A stretch of DNA of 28,206 bases from positions 1-28,206 of IMG/VR virus record IMGVR_UViG_3300010883_000306; one strand, written 5' to 3'. Positions 20,022 to 28,206 of the stretch are shown one piece after another. The notes under the pieces were generated by a model that was not told the origin of the DNA, did not search any database, and worked only from the letters and a program-made list of their open reading frames with translations. The DNA is from a virus. Numbering within the stretch: position 1 is the first letter of the stretch; each line of letters opens with the position of its first letter. Position numbers and translations under genes: made by a program.

Positions 20022-21332
20022 ATGGCAACCAATGACATGAGAAATCATGCACAATATTTGCTTTCCAAAGCAGAGGAAACATTGCAGGAAGGTAAAGTGG
20101 ATGATGCTAAAAAAATGATGGAAGAAGCTAAAGCGGAAATTGATTCTGCGGATGCTAAAGACGAGGCACAGTCTCAACTCGACAGATTAAAAGGTGATTT
20201 TGCAAAGCCTATTAATTCTGTTCCAGTTGCATCCAGTGACCTTGCAACATATGACGCAGACGATACTGGTGCAAATAATAAAGCCAGTTATAAGCCTGCT
20301 TCATGGGTGAAGGGTTTGCCCGCAGTGGCACAGCCGCTTTGGGTTCAAGAAAAAATGGGACTTAGAGAGAAGGAGCATGCTGTATTCCAAAAAGATACTT
20401 TCACAAAGTGGATGACAGCACCTTCCCAAGAAATGTTTTTCAAAGAGGCAACGAGTGACGAAATCAAAGCCATGCAAGAAGACACCGATGCAGAAGGTGG
20501 GTTTTTTGTTCCTGAAGAATTTATTAATTCCGTAATTCACGATACTGGACTGCCATCGGGTAGCCTGAGAAATGCTTCAACAGTTATTAGGGTTGCGTCT
20601 AAAGATGGATATATCCCTAGCATAGCATCCGCATCATGGGGAGCTATTGCAGAGGAAGCCGCTTTTAGTGACCAAACTCCAGTCGTGGGTCAGATTGCGT
20701 TTGCAATTGAGAAGTCAGGGGGATTAGTGAAAGTCACAAGAGAGCTGTTGGATGATTCGGCAGTCAATTTGCCCAGTTTACTTTCTCAGATATTCCAAGA
20801 AGCATCGGGAAGATTTGAAGATGTCGGTATCCTTAACGGAAACGGAACTACAAACTATTCAGGCATCTTGGGAGCGGGAGCAGATTATGTAATGGCAAGT
20901 GCTACCGCAATAACTGCGGCAGACTTATTCGGGATTTTCTATACCTTAGAGGCACAGCACAGAGGTAACGGAACTTGGATTATGCCATCACTGATTAACA
21001 AACTTATTAATAACATAAACGCAACTTCCGCAGGAGTTCATTCGGTAAATGATTTGAACACTGCCCCTGCAAGTTTCTTGCTTGGAAGACCTGTTATTAA
21101 TAACGATGTATCAGGGAACGGGTTTGCCACGTCTATAACAGCTAATGATGAAATTGCCATATTTGGCGATATGCGGAATTATTATCTGTTTGATAGGGTC
21201 GGGTTCACAATACGGAGAAATGATTCTTTGTATATGGGCAACGACCAAATCGGTTTCTTCGGAACAAGAAGGGGTGATGGGCAAGTAGGTATTACTGCGT
21301 CATTCAAGATTTTGAAAGCCGCCGCCAGTTAA
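20022..21332 (+). CDS. Major capsid protein (HK97 fold)
   Basis: The 436-residue product begins with a charged coiled coil (residues ~5-65, SKAEETLQEGKVDDAKKMMEEAKAEI), the delta/scaffold domain expected to be removed by the adjacent protease. Residues ~125-436 follow the HK97 capsid order: EDTDAEGGFFVPEEFINSVI, the P-loop-like ASWGAIAEEAAFSDQTPVVGQIAF, the SGGLVKVTRELLDDSA helix, FEDVGILNGNGTTNYSGIL, a PTAPASFLLGRPV-type strand (APASFLLGRPVINNDV), and a C-terminal FFGTRRGDGQVGITASFKILK. It starts after GGGGGT and is followed by a stem-loop. Confidence 0.93.
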   Translation: MATNDMRNHAQYLLSKAEETLQEGKVDDAKKMMEEAKAEIDSADAKDEAQSQLDRLKGDFAKPINSVPVASSDLATYDADDTGANNKASYKPASWVKGLPAVAQPLWVQEKMGLREKEHAVFQKDTFTKWMTAPSQEMFFKEATSDEIKAMQEDTDAEGGFFVPEEFINSVIHDTGLPSGSLRNASTVIRVASKDGYIPSIASASWGAIAEEAAFSDQTPVVGQIAFAIEKSGGLVKVTRELLDDSAVNLPSLLSQIFQEASGRFEDVGILNGNGTTNYSGILGAGADYVMASATAITAADLFGIFYTLEAQHRGNGTWIMPSLINKLINNINATSAGVHSVNDLNTAPASFLLGRPVINNDVSGNGFATSITANDEIAIFGDMRNYYLFDRVGFTIRRNDSLYMGNDQIGFFGTRRGDGQVGITASFKILKAAAS

Positions 21333-21340
21333 ATAGTATC

Positions 21341-21376
21341 GGGCATTGGAGGAATTACTGGCTTCCTCCTTTGCCC
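21341..21376 (+). terminator. Stem-loop after the capsid gene (terminator or attenuator)
   Basis: GGGCATTGGAGGAA and TTCCTCCTTTGCCC form a 5+7 bp stem with a TT/TT internal mismatch and an 8-base loop TTACTGGC, eight bases after the capsid stop codon. The following CTTAAAAGG has no strong U-tract, so it more likely attenuates or protects the abundant capsid mRNA than terminates fully. It also leaves the AAAGGAG of the next gene exposed. Confidence 0.6.
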
Positions 21377-21395
21377 CTTAAAAGGAGTGTTGATT

Positions 21396-21590
21396 GTGGT
21401 ACAGGTTAAATGTATAAAAACTGTTTCTATTGGGAGCCTAGATTTAGCATTTGAGGTAGGGAATATGTATAGTATCCCTCTTAAAGAAGCTACCGAATAT
21501 ACTGAATATTTTAAAAAAATATCAGTTGCTAAAACAAAAATAGACAAAACAGACGAGAATAAAGAGGCATCAACGGGGGAGAATAAATAG
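21396..21590 (+). CDS. Small hypothetical protein in the head gene cluster (64 aa)
   Basis: The start is GTG 21396 because AAAGGAG (21381-21387) is then eight bases upstream; earlier GTG and TTG codons are too near. The product (VQVKCIKTVSIGSLDLAFEVGNMYSIPL...) is a short beta-rich module followed by a charged tail rich in Lys, Asp and Glu. Position between capsid and head-tail connector is typical of a small accessory head protein or fibre/decoration protein. It overlaps the next GTG start (TAGTG). Confidence 0.6.
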   Translation: MVQVKCIKTVSIGSLDLAFEVGNMYSIPLKEATEYTEYFKKISVAKTKIDKTDENKEASTGENK

Positions 21591-22513
21591 TGGCAACATA
21601 TCATACCTATGCAACCAATGATGATTTACGGGACTACCTTGCGGGAACGTCTTATAGTTCAAATTGGACATCAGATTCGGGGATTATATCTAGGATTTTA
21701 GAGGCTAGTTCAACTCGAATAGATGCTTATGTGGGATTGATAAGTTTCGGTGCTAGGACTGCCACTCGATATTATGATATCGGTGCGGGAAGTTTGAGGC
21801 ATACTAGGCAAACAATCGGGGCGGTAGAAGTCGGAAATAATATTGGTTTTGCTTCGGCATTATCGAATTCGGTTTTGTTGGATGATTGGTTAATCACACC
21901 CACTACGGTTACAAGTTATAAAGCAACTGATAGGGATTCCTCCGAAGTTTTAACGGAAGGATACGCAAATGATTTTTGGTTATTGCCTTATAACACATCA
22001 CCGAAAATAGAAATTCAATTGAATGAGGATACTGCAAAAAGTTTTTATGCAGGTCAGCAAACATTATCTATATTAGGGGAATGGGGCTATAGTAAAATCA
22101 CTCAAATTAGTACGACAACAGACGGGGCAATATCGTCAACAACTGCGACAGCTTTCGATGTTACATCGGCAAGCGGATTAGCAGTTAGTCAAGCGATTTT
22201 AGTTGGTACGGAACAAATGTATATTACGGGCATATCTAGTGCAACGCTTACAGTTATCAGGGGGGTTAATGGAACAACTGCAACAACTCACGCAGATGAC
22301 GCAAATGTCAATATATTTTCTTATCCTAGCCTCGTTATTCAAGCGACCCTAGACCTAGCCAAACTATATTACAGGGATAGGGACATGGGGATTACTCAAA
22401 CCATTGGCGGAAATGAAATGCAATATACAAGGGCTAATTCTGAAATGCGGAATGTGTTAAAAACATTAGATATATATAAAGCATTGGCTCCCAATAGTAT
22501 GGTTGTATTTTAA
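21590..22513 (+). CDS. Head-tail connector (gp6-like adaptor) with an inserted beta domain
   Basis: The 307-residue protein begins MATYHTYATNDDLRDYLAG with a helical stretch expected in gp6-like adaptors (ATNDDLRDYL, ISRILEASSTRIDAYVG), and ends in YPSLVIQATLDLAKLYYRDRDMGIT, the helical C-terminus. Between them (about residues 175-245) is a Thr/Ser-rich segment AISSTTATAFDVTSASGLAVSQAILVGTEQMYITGI...LTVIRGVNGTTATTHA, a beta domain with a recurring V..I..L..I pattern, probably exposed at the neck. Connectors attach to the portal and seal packaged DNA. The start is GTG with a GGGGGAG site. Confidence 0.75.
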   Translation: MATYHTYATNDDLRDYLAGTSYSSNWTSDSGIISRILEASSTRIDAYVGLISFGARTATRYYDIGAGSLRHTRQTIGAVEVGNNIGFASALSNSVLLDDWLITPTTVTSYKATDRDSSEVLTEGYANDFWLLPYNTSPKIEIQLNEDTAKSFYAGQQTLSILGEWGYSKITQISTTTDGAISSTTATAFDVTSASGLAVSQAILVGTEQMYITGISSATLTVIRGVNGTTATTHADDANVNIFSYPSLVIQATLDLAKLYYRDRDMGITQTIGGNEMQYTRANSEMRNVLKTLDIYKALAPNSMVVF

Positions 22514-22908
22514 TGAAATCCACCATTAAGAAGCAAGGCAATTTTTTTGACCATAGGAATCGAAGATTTGCCGAAGCGTTGAATGATTCATTATTGGATA
22601 TTGCTGTTATAGGAGCAACGAGGGTCAAGGCTCAGCTATACCCAAGTCATGGATTCATTACGGGATATTTAAAATCATCAGTTAATGGCGGGCTAGTTAA
22701 GAATTTCCATGCCCAAATTGATGCAGGGGAATTAATGAAAGGAAGGAACGTAGTTTATGCAGGATGGGTGGAGGGAGTAAGTTCCCGAAACGCATCCAGT
22801 TCTTTCAAGGGATATAAAATGTTCAGCAATACCTTCAAATGGTTGAAGACTATTCCGAAAGAAGTAAAAGAAGTAATGGAGTTTCATATCAAGGAAAAAT
22901 TAGGATGA
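22513..22908 (+). CDS. Neck protein (HK97 gp10-like)
   Basis: The 131-residue product overlaps the connector gene by one base (TAATG). Its length, basic charge, position and a RVKAQLYPSHGFITGYLKSSV segment (about residues 37-57) match HK97 gp10-like neck proteins, which sit between connector and tail terminator. It is followed by an ATGA overlap with the next gene. The identification rests mainly on position and the gp10-type pattern R-VK-LYP-HG-TG-L-SSV. Confidence 0.75.
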   Translation: MKSTIKKQGNFFDHRNRRFAEALNDSLLDIAVIGATRVKAQLYPSHGFITGYLKSSVNGGLVKNFHAQIDAGELMKGRNVVYAGWVEGVSSRNASSSFKGYKMFSNTFKWLKTIPKEVKEVMEFHIKEKLG

Positions 22909-23339
22909 GCAGGTCAGGAGCATTGAGCAGAATAGATGCCTTATTGGCATCGGTTTCTACTCCAACATTTCAATATGTCGTACAGGGTGAGCCGTTATCC
23001 ATAAACGCTTCTCCAGTGTGTGCATTTTGGCTTTCCAGTAGAGCGGTATCAGTTACTACCCTTACCCAAGTTAGTAGCCTTACAGAGTTCACAGTACGTG
23101 CTTATTGGCGTGTTCAATCATCACAAGATGTTAGGGAAAGTATCGAGCTTAATGTATGGGATGCGTGTGTGAATATTGCATCAGCATTAAGAGGGGATTC
23201 TAATTTAAGTGGTAATGTGTCAGATTTAGAAATTGGAACAGCCACTACAGGGTATACAGAAATCGGGGGATTAATTTTTAGGACTTTGAATATTCCTCTA
23301 TCGGTTGAAATATTAGGCGAAGTTACTATAACCCCATAG
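22905..23339 (+). CDS. Tail terminator (gp11/gpU-like)
   Basis: The start is ATG 22905, overlapping the neck gene stop in ATGA and preceded by AGG; an upstream in-frame start at 22839 would lie inside the neck gene. The 144-residue product has the size of tail terminators and a beta-rich pattern with PVCAFWLSSR, TEFTVRAYWRVQSSQDVRESIE and a final LNIPLSVEILGEVTI. Tail terminators form a hexamer that caps the tail tube. The call relies largely on position. Confidence 0.65.
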   Translation: MSRSGALSRIDALLASVSTPTFQYVVQGEPLSINASPVCAFWLSSRAVSVTTLTQVSSLTEFTVRAYWRVQSSQDVRESIELNVWDACVNIASALRGDSNLSGNVSDLEIGTATTGYTEIGGLIFRTLNIPLSVEILGEVTITP

Positions 23340-23358
23340 ACGAACACAGGAGCAAAAA

Positions 23359-24084
23359 ATGGCAGTACAAAACGGATTAAATGTTAGGTTATATGTAATG
23401 GGCTTCGACTTGTCAGGGAGTGCCAATGCTATTGATAGCATGGGTTATTCTCAGGCACTATTAGATACAACCCCATTAAATAAAGAGGCACAGACCCGAA
23501 TGATAGGGCTGAATGATGGAACGTTATCTGTCAACAGTTATTTTGATACAGGGGCAACGGGAAACCATGCCCTATATTCAAGTAATTCGGGAAAGTTACC
23601 AACCGCAGACCAAGTTGTTCTAGTTCCTATGGGTTCGGCAGTCGGTGACCCCGCTATAGGGATATCAGGAAAACAGGCGGAATATAATGTAAGTCGAAGC
23701 GATGGGAGCGTCATCACTCAAAGCATTGGATATTCGGGCAATGGAATGGGTGGCGAGTTCGGGGTTATGCTAACTGCTCATGATGATACCCACTCCTCCG
23801 CTACTAACGGGACATCAGTGGATAATGGAGCATCATCGGCAAATGGGGCAGTAGGTTATATCCAAATATTTGCATTAGCATCAGGAACGGTGGTTGCTAA
23901 AATACAGCACTCAGCGGACAATTCCACGTTCGCGGATTTGATTTCATTCACATCTACTGCCGCCGCCTCTGCTCCAACCGCATATCGAGCAACAGCAACG
24001 GGAACAATTAACAGATATACTAGGGTTATTACATCAGGGACTTTCAGCAATGCACAAATTGCATCACAAATAGTTAGGCTTTAA
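23359..24084 (+). CDS. Tail tube protein paralogue 1 (241 aa)
   Basis: The ATG follows CAGGAG. Residues ~1-135 share a template with the next gene: MAVQNGL at the start, LLDTTPLNKEAQTRMIGLNDGTLSVNSYFD, and AEYNVSRSDGSVITQSI, corresponding to MAVQTGL, MLDSTTISKSAIQRQIGLGDLSFALSGLFD and ADYNLSRGSDGAITWSV. The C-terminal ~90 residues (from about GYIQIFALASGTVVAKIQHSADN) form an extra Ig-like beta domain typical of tail tube decoration. It is probably a major tail protein with an external domain. Confidence 0.7.
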   Translation: MAVQNGLNVRLYVMGFDLSGSANAIDSMGYSQALLDTTPLNKEAQTRMIGLNDGTLSVNSYFDTGATGNHALYSSNSGKLPTADQVVLVPMGSAVGDPAIGISGKQAEYNVSRSDGSVITQSIGYSGNGMGGEFGVMLTAHDDTHSSATNGTSVDNGASSANGAVGYIQIFALASGTVVAKIQHSADNSTFADLISFTSTAAASAPTAYRATATGTINRYTRVITSGTFSNAQIASQIVRL

Positions 24085-24097
24085 AAGGAGGCTTGGA

Positions 24098-24514
24098 ATG
24101 GCAGTACAAACAGGTTTAGGCGATTACATAGCTGTCGATGACAGTGGCGGAACGGTGCGGGATATTTCGGATAATGTCACGAGCATTGAGGTGGGGAACT
24201 CTCAAAATATGTTGGATTCAACAACCATTAGTAAAAGTGCAATACAAAGGCAAATCGGTTTGGGTGATTTATCTTTTGCATTAAGTGGGTTATTTGATGC
24301 GGCATCTAATAAATCCCATGATGTATTTAAAACAAAATCAGGAACAAGAACAGTGACTTATTGCATTGGGGGTAACTCTAGTGGATATCCTAAACTGACA
24401 GCAGAAATGTTAGTGGCAGATTATAACCTATCTAGGGGAAGTGATGGGGCTATAACTTGGTCGGTTACTTTGAACCTACAGAGCGGAACAGTTCCCGCTT
24501 GGTCAACTGTTTAA
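24098..24514 (+). CDS. Tail tube protein paralogue 2 (138 aa)
   Basis: A short paralogue of the preceding protein without the C-terminal Ig-like domain (see the matching segments given there). It starts 13 bases after the upstream stop and after AAAGGAGG, the strongest site in this part of the operon, suggesting high expression and thus a role as the bulk tube subunit or as a mixed tube component. The stop overlaps the tail chaperone start (TAATG). Confidence 0.7.
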   Translation: MAVQTGLGDYIAVDDSGGTVRDISDNVTSIEVGNSQNMLDSTTISKSAIQRQIGLGDLSFALSGLFDAASNKSHDVFKTKSGTRTVTYCIGGNSSGYPKLTAEMLVADYNLSRGSDGAITWSVTLNLQSGTVPAWSTV

Positions 24515-24867
24515 TGGTTAATACTTTAGTTGCTAAGAAAAACGCCTTTCAAATATCGCGGAGAGATTGTGTTTTAACATTCCCGTCAGGGCATGAGTTC
24601 GAGGGTCTTGAAATTAAAGCAAAACTCGATGTAAATATTGGCATATTTTTCGAGATGCAATCGATGAGTCAATCATCCAATAGCGAAGAAATACAACTTG
24701 TTTTTAATAAGTTCGGGGATGACGTTTTAATCAGTTGGAATATAATTGATGATGATGGCAGTGAGGTTGATTGTTCGGGGAAGGGATTTATGACCCTTCC
24801 CCCCTCAATAGCATTTTCCATTATTACCGCATGGGCAGAGGAAGCATCCATCGGGGGAAAAGTCTGA
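24514..24867 (+). CDS. Tail assembly chaperone, G-like (frame-0 product)
   Basis: The start at 24514 overlaps the previous stop (TAATG). The 117-residue product has the acidic, helical composition of lambda gpG-like chaperones. Near its end, the frame-0 codons read ATC GGG GGA AAA GTC TGA, and the heptamer G GGA AAA (24855-24861) is a canonical -1 slippery site just before the stop. This is the lambda G/GT arrangement: most ribosomes make G, a fraction shift to make GT, and the two together guide tape-measure-dependent tube assembly. Confidence 0.8.
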   Translation: MVNTLVAKKNAFQISRRDCVLTFPSGHEFEGLEIKAKLDVNIGIFFEMQSMSQSSNSEEIQLVFNKFGDDVLISWNIIDDDGSEVDCSGKGFMTLPPSIAFSIITAWAEEASIGGKV

Positions 24868-25079
24868 CGGCTGACATTATCAAGTGGAAGCATGTTGGAG
24901 GGGGCAGTGAGCTAGACGGGAAATTGATAACGAAGCCGATGGTCTTAGAACAGGCGGAATTAATTGACGCAATTTGTCAAAGGTATTCCTGCTTGCCCTC
25001 CCAATTACTTGGGGAGGATGTCGGGTTGTTGCGAATATTGCATATGGTCAATTTAGGGGAAAAGAAGAAAAATGGCTAA
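24514..25079 (+). CDS. Tail assembly chaperone, GT-like product via -1 frameshift
   Basis: Join 24514-24861 with 24861-25079. After AAA (24859-24861) a -1 shift re-reads the last A as AGT, giving a continuous reading SLTADIIKWKHVGGGSELDGKLI... to the TAA at 25077-25079. The product is about 188 residues. The -1 frame is open with no start of its own that has a ribosome binding site, so it is expressed only by frameshift. Its T-like part binds the tape measure or tail tube. The stop overlaps the tape measure start by eight bases. Confidence 0.75.
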
Positions 25080-26952
25080 TACAGTTAATATAATGGTTGA
25101 TGCTGACTCCAAGAAAGCCCAAAAGGGTTTCAAGGATGTCACCAAAGTTATCGCGGGCGTATCTCTTGCGGTTGCAGGTATTGGTTTAGCCCTCGCTAAA
25201 ATAGGCGATGAGTTCACAGAAGCCACAACTATAATTAAATCAGGGACAGGGGCATCGGGTAAGGATTTAGAATCCCTGCAAGATTCATTTCGTGAGTTGA
25301 ACAAATCGGTTCCCGATGACATGGCAGATGTTGCAAAGGCGATTGCTGATGTTAATACCGAACTAGGATTAACTGGCGAAGATTTAGAAGGCACCACCCG
25401 TAAATTCCTTGATTTTTCAAGGGTTATGGGAACTGATAGCAGTACATCAATTAAACAGGTTTCCGATTTGTTAGATAGCTTTGGATTAGGGGCGGAAGAT
25501 GTAGGTACAGCATTAGATAAATTCACAGTTGCATCCCAAACAAGCGGGGTTGGAATAGACAAGTTGACCATGTTTGTGCATAAGTTCGCTCCGACTTTAA
25601 AAACAATGGAACTTGGATTAGATGATTCAATAGCAATGATGGCTAGTATGGGTGATGCGGGAATTGATATATCTAGGATAATGCCCACCATGTCCACCGC
25701 CCTAGCAAAAATGGCAAAGACTGGGGGGGTTTCTGCCCAAGAAGCCTTTCAAGCTGTTATTCGTGAAATGATAAATGCCGAAACCCATCTTGACGCAGTT
25801 AATATAGGTGCTGAATTATTCGGAGATACGGGAGCGGTTAAAATGGCTGATGCCGCAAGGCTTGGGGCATTTGATATAGATACTCTTTCGGGAGCCTTAT
25901 CACTGAGCAAGGGAGCATTGGATAACGTAAATGCAGGCTCCCTAACTTCCGCAGATAGATTCGACATTATGAAGAAAAGGGCAAAGCTACTAGTTGAACC
26001 ACTGGCGGGAATCGCTTCCGCACTCTTTCCATTTGTGGTAATGATGCCTGCATTAATAAGTGGGATTTCCGCTTTGGCAAGCATGACAATGGTCCAAACT
26101 GCCGCGACATGGTTATGGACTGCCGCCCAAACTGCCCTATCGCTTGCAATGAGTCCAATGGGATTAGTAATTATCGGGATTGTGGCGGCTGTTGCCGCGG
26201 CAATTATCATTTGGAAAAATTGGGATAAAATTATTGCTTTTGTTACCGATAAGTTTAACCTACTAGATAAGTTCTTAACTGGTAAATTTCCCGAAGCATG
26301 GAGCAACATAAAAACTATAGTCAGCGGGTTTTTCGAGTTTTTCAAAGGGATACTCAACGGGTTTGTTTCTATCTTTCAGGGCGATTTTGACGGGGCTTTT
26401 GAACACTTCAAAGAGGCATTTGCTGAGATTAAAAAGATTTGGGATTTGGTATTTAACTTATTCCCCGAACCTGTCAAAAATGCCATTAATATTATTGTCC
26501 AATATTTTAGCGGATTAATAGAAGTCATCACTGGATTATTCGAGGTGCTATGGTCTGCATTAAATGGAGATATCGAAGGGGTAATATCAGGATTTAAAAA
26601 GTTGGCGAATGGGGTTATCACCTCATTAAATGCCATAATTAAAGCAATAAATTCCATTAAATTTGATATCCCATTAATTGGCGAATTCGGAGGGGCGGGT
26701 ATTCCCGAAATCCCTCAACTTGCTAATGGGGGCATTGTTAGTTCCCCAACGTTAGCAATGATTGGAGAGAGAGGGGCGGAAGCTGTTGTTCCTCTAAATG
26801 GCAAGAATGGTGGGGTTGGGGGAGTGACTGTCAATGTCAACCTGTCTGATTCGGGAATAGTTATATTAGACGATGAAAGTACAGCACAGAAATTCGGGGA
26901 CATGGTAACGAAGCAGGTTAGGCAAGCATTAAGAACTCAGGGGGCTTTTTAA
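25072..26952 (+). CDS. Tail tape measure protein
   Basis: The 626-residue protein is strongly helical. The N-terminal part, with AKIGDEFTEATTIIKSGTGASGKDLESLQDSF, VPDDMADVAKAIADVNTELG and SRVMGTDSSTSIKQVSDLLDSFG, follows the phage tail tape measure minor-tail pattern. Hydrophobic segments in residues ~315-390 may form membrane-interacting helices used in DNA entry, and a Gly-rich C-terminus follows. Length sets the tail length; at the usual ~1.5 Angstrom per residue it suggests a tail of about 95 nm (estimate only). It is the expected neighbour of the GT gene. Confidence 0.88.
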   Translation: MANTVNIMVDADSKKAQKGFKDVTKVIAGVSLAVAGIGLALAKIGDEFTEATTIIKSGTGASGKDLESLQDSFRELNKSVPDDMADVAKAIADVNTELGLTGEDLEGTTRKFLDFSRVMGTDSSTSIKQVSDLLDSFGLGAEDVGTALDKFTVASQTSGVGIDKLTMFVHKFAPTLKTMELGLDDSIAMMASMGDAGIDISRIMPTMSTALAKMAKTGGVSAQEAFQAVIREMINAETHLDAVNIGAELFGDTGAVKMADAARLGAFDIDTLSGALSLSKGALDNVNAGSLTSADRFDIMKKRAKLLVEPLAGIASALFPFVVMMPALISGISALASMTMVQTAATWLWTAAQTALSLAMSPMGLVIIGIVAAVAAAIIIWKNWDKIIAFVTDKFNLLDKFLTGKFPEAWSNIKTIVSGFFEFFKGILNGFVSIFQGDFDGAFEHFKEAFAEIKKIWDLVFNLFPEPVKNAINIIVQYFSGLIEVITGLFEVLWSALNGDIEGVISGFKKLANGVITSLNAIIKAINSIKFDIPLIGEFGGAGIPEIPQLANGGIVSSPTLAMIGERGAEAVVPLNGKNGGVGGVTVNVNLSDSGIVILDDESTAQKFGDMVTKQVRQALRTQGAF

Positions 26953-28206
26953 ATGGCAACGCCATATTTTGAAGTTTTAGTGGATTGGGATAATGACGGG
27001 AACTTTGATGGTACCCATGACAATATAACAGATAATATACGCTCCGCTTCTTTCACTCAAACTAGGCAAGAATCTACCGACTATATGAATGGTTCAATTT
27101 TAAATGTAACCATTAACAATATCGATAATAAATACACTCCACCTAATGCGTCAGGTGCATTGTATGGGAAATTAAATGCGGGCAAGCCTCTAATAGCGAG
27201 GGTTTGGTATCCATACGACATTTTCACAGATTCGACCTCAACCACATTAGCATCCCATTCTATCCCGTACGACTCGGGGTTTTCTTGGACAACTATTGCG
27301 GGTGCATTAACTTGTAATCCCTCAAGTTATTCCCAACAACTCGGGGGAGCAAATAGCACATCGGTGATTGATGTAGGTGAATCTGACTTAGAAATAGCGG
27401 GGAAAATATTGCCTTCTACTGCGGGAACGTCAGGTGCTTACCAAATGGGGTTTATTGGTAGGTATGTCGATGCTAATAATTTTTTACAAATAACAGTAAA
27501 CAGGGCTACTAATGTCATTGACGTATCGGCTAATATAGCGGGAACCTTTGGTTCCATAGGAACTATCTCTTACACATGGGGGTCGGGAACTTCAAAAATA
27601 CTAGCTTGTAAATTTCATGGTAAAAGCGTGATGATTTTCATAGATGATGTTTACTTAGGTTCGATTGATGTCACATCCGCAGGGGATGCAATACATGCAG
27701 GAACTAAGTTCGGGATTTTCATCAACGCATCGGCAACAGATGCGAAGGTATATAGTTTCGGAGGATTACGCCCCTTATTTAAGGGAAAGATTAAAGACTT
27801 AACTCCCCGCCCATCTAAGGGTATGCAGTATTGTTATATTAATGCAATGGATATGTTCGAGGATTTTAAATTAGCCCTTACCAGTAAAGCAATCGGAGGA
27901 GCGGGAGCAACTTCCGCCACTATTTTAACAAGTTTATTGGCTACAAGTGGACAAACAGTTGCCAAGATTGAAAGCGGAACATACAGGACTTTGATGGCTT
28001 CAAGTTTTGGATATAGAAGTATCCCCACCTTGAACATATTGGACTGTTTATTTTTGTTACAAGACGCAGAGGATGGATTGATATACATGGATGGTCATGG
28101 AGCAATTCATTTTGAAAATAACACCCATAGAAGTTCCGCCCCGCACACTACCACAGTTAGTACATATAGAGACGCTTATAACGACACTGACGCAGGCTAT
28201 ACGGGG
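26953..28206 (+). CDS. Distal tail/baseplate protein, 5' part (truncated by the window end)
   Basis: The open frame runs from the ATG directly after the tape measure stop (TAAATG) through base 28206, at least 418 codons. It starts with a minor-tail pattern: VLVDWDNDGNFDGTHDNITDNIRSASFTQTRQESTDYMNGSILNVTINNIDNKYTPPN, followed by a beta-sandwich insert (about residues 95-275, with SYTWGSGTSKILACKFHGKSVMIFIDDVYLGSIDV, which resembles a concanavalin/LamG-type fold), then LFKGKIKDLTPRPSKGMQYCYINAMDMFEDFKLALTS, a baseplate hub-like segment. It probably links the tail tip to a receptor- or carbohydrate-binding device. Confidence 0.75.
   Translation, partial: MATPYFEVLVDWDNDGNFDGTHDNITDNIRSASFTQTRQESTDYMNGSILNVTINNIDNKYTPPNASGALYGKLNAGKPLIARVWYPYDIFTDSTSTTLASHSIPYDSGFSWTTIAGALTCNPSSYSQQLGGANSTSVIDVGESDLEIAGKILPSTAGTSGAYQMGFIGRYVDANNFLQITVNRATNVIDVSANIAGTFGSIGTISYTWGSGTSKILACKFHGKSVMIFIDDVYLGSIDVTSAGDAIHAGTKFGIFINASATDAKVYSFGGLRPLFKGKIKDLTPRPSKGMQYCYINAMDMFEDFKLALTSKAIGGAGATSATILTSLLATSGQTVAKIESGTYRTLMASSFGYRSIPTLNILDCLFLLQDAEDGLIYMDGHGAIHFENNTHRSSAPHTTTVSTYRDAYNDTDAGYTG

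Noticed and set aside
24771-24860. Independent start for the second tail chaperone frame
   Set aside because: There is no ribosome binding site and the slippery heptamer explains the frame as a -1 extension of the first product.
25053-26357. Long reverse-strand open frames across the tape measure gene
   Set aside because: They mirror the codon bias of the sense gene, have no ribosome binding sites and no recognisable protein content.

Overview
This window is a segment of an AT-rich tailed double-stranded DNA phage (Caudoviricetes) with a long-tailed, siphovirus-like HK97-type virion. The strong AGGAG-type ribosome binding sites point to a bacterial host, which cannot be named from the sequence. 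I see no integrase, attachment site, endolysin or DNA polymerase. Nearly everything reads on the + strand; one small zinc-finger gene reads on the - strand.

Layout. (a) 1-2232: end of a truncated gene, then small membrane and coiled-coil proteins (XhlA-like and holin-like), a 474-residue membrane-anchored protein and a zinc-ribbon protein; probably lysis or cell-surface functions. (b) 2285-2515: the - strand zinc protein, followed by an AT-rich intergenic region with inverted repeats. (c) 2839-11849: an early/accessory region of many short genes (SprT-like metalloprotease, DUF7249, DUF2958, an HTH protein, orphan adenine methyltransferase, many unknowns) around a replication group (SSB-like protein, AAA_25/RepA-like ATPase). 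Short regulatory modules recur here: a TTGACA promoter with a palindrome in its spacer, a GGGGGC-GAAA-GCCCCC hairpin, and an AAAAACAAAG leader box. (d) 11956-12405: RusA-like resolvase. (e) 12431-15255: a probable DNA hypermodification cassette. (f) 15273-28206: packaging and virion genes in standard order: TerS, TerL, Com-like zinc ribbon, portal fused to MuF, prohead protease, major capsid, connectors, neck, tail terminator, two tail-tube paralogues, tail chaperones with a -1 frameshift, tape measure and a partial baseplate/distal tail protein.

The outstanding signal is cassette (e). It contains a DUF488 protein, a fusion of a degenerate D12-type adenine-methyltransferase-like domain with a C-terminal domain resembling the phage Mu Mom acyltransferase (GNAT-like), a ParB-like protein, and directly after it a complete tRNA-Gly(ACC) with encoded CCA. 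The tRNA keeps the glycyl-tRNA synthetase identity elements (G1-C72, C2-G71, G3-C70, C35, C36, U73), but at the elbow G18 is U and U55 is G. Staphylococcal tRNA-Gly species that feed cell-wall synthesis rather than translation are likewise altered in the D and T loops. A Com-like gene (Com is the translational activator of Mom in Mu) lies 1.8 kb downstream. The Mu Mom product, N6-carbamoylmethyladenine, carries a glycinamide-shaped group. My inference is that the phage charges its own unusual tRNA with glycine and uses it as the donor for adenine hypermodification that protects its DNA from restriction. The sequence shows the gene set and the tRNA fold; the chemistry is a hypothesis.
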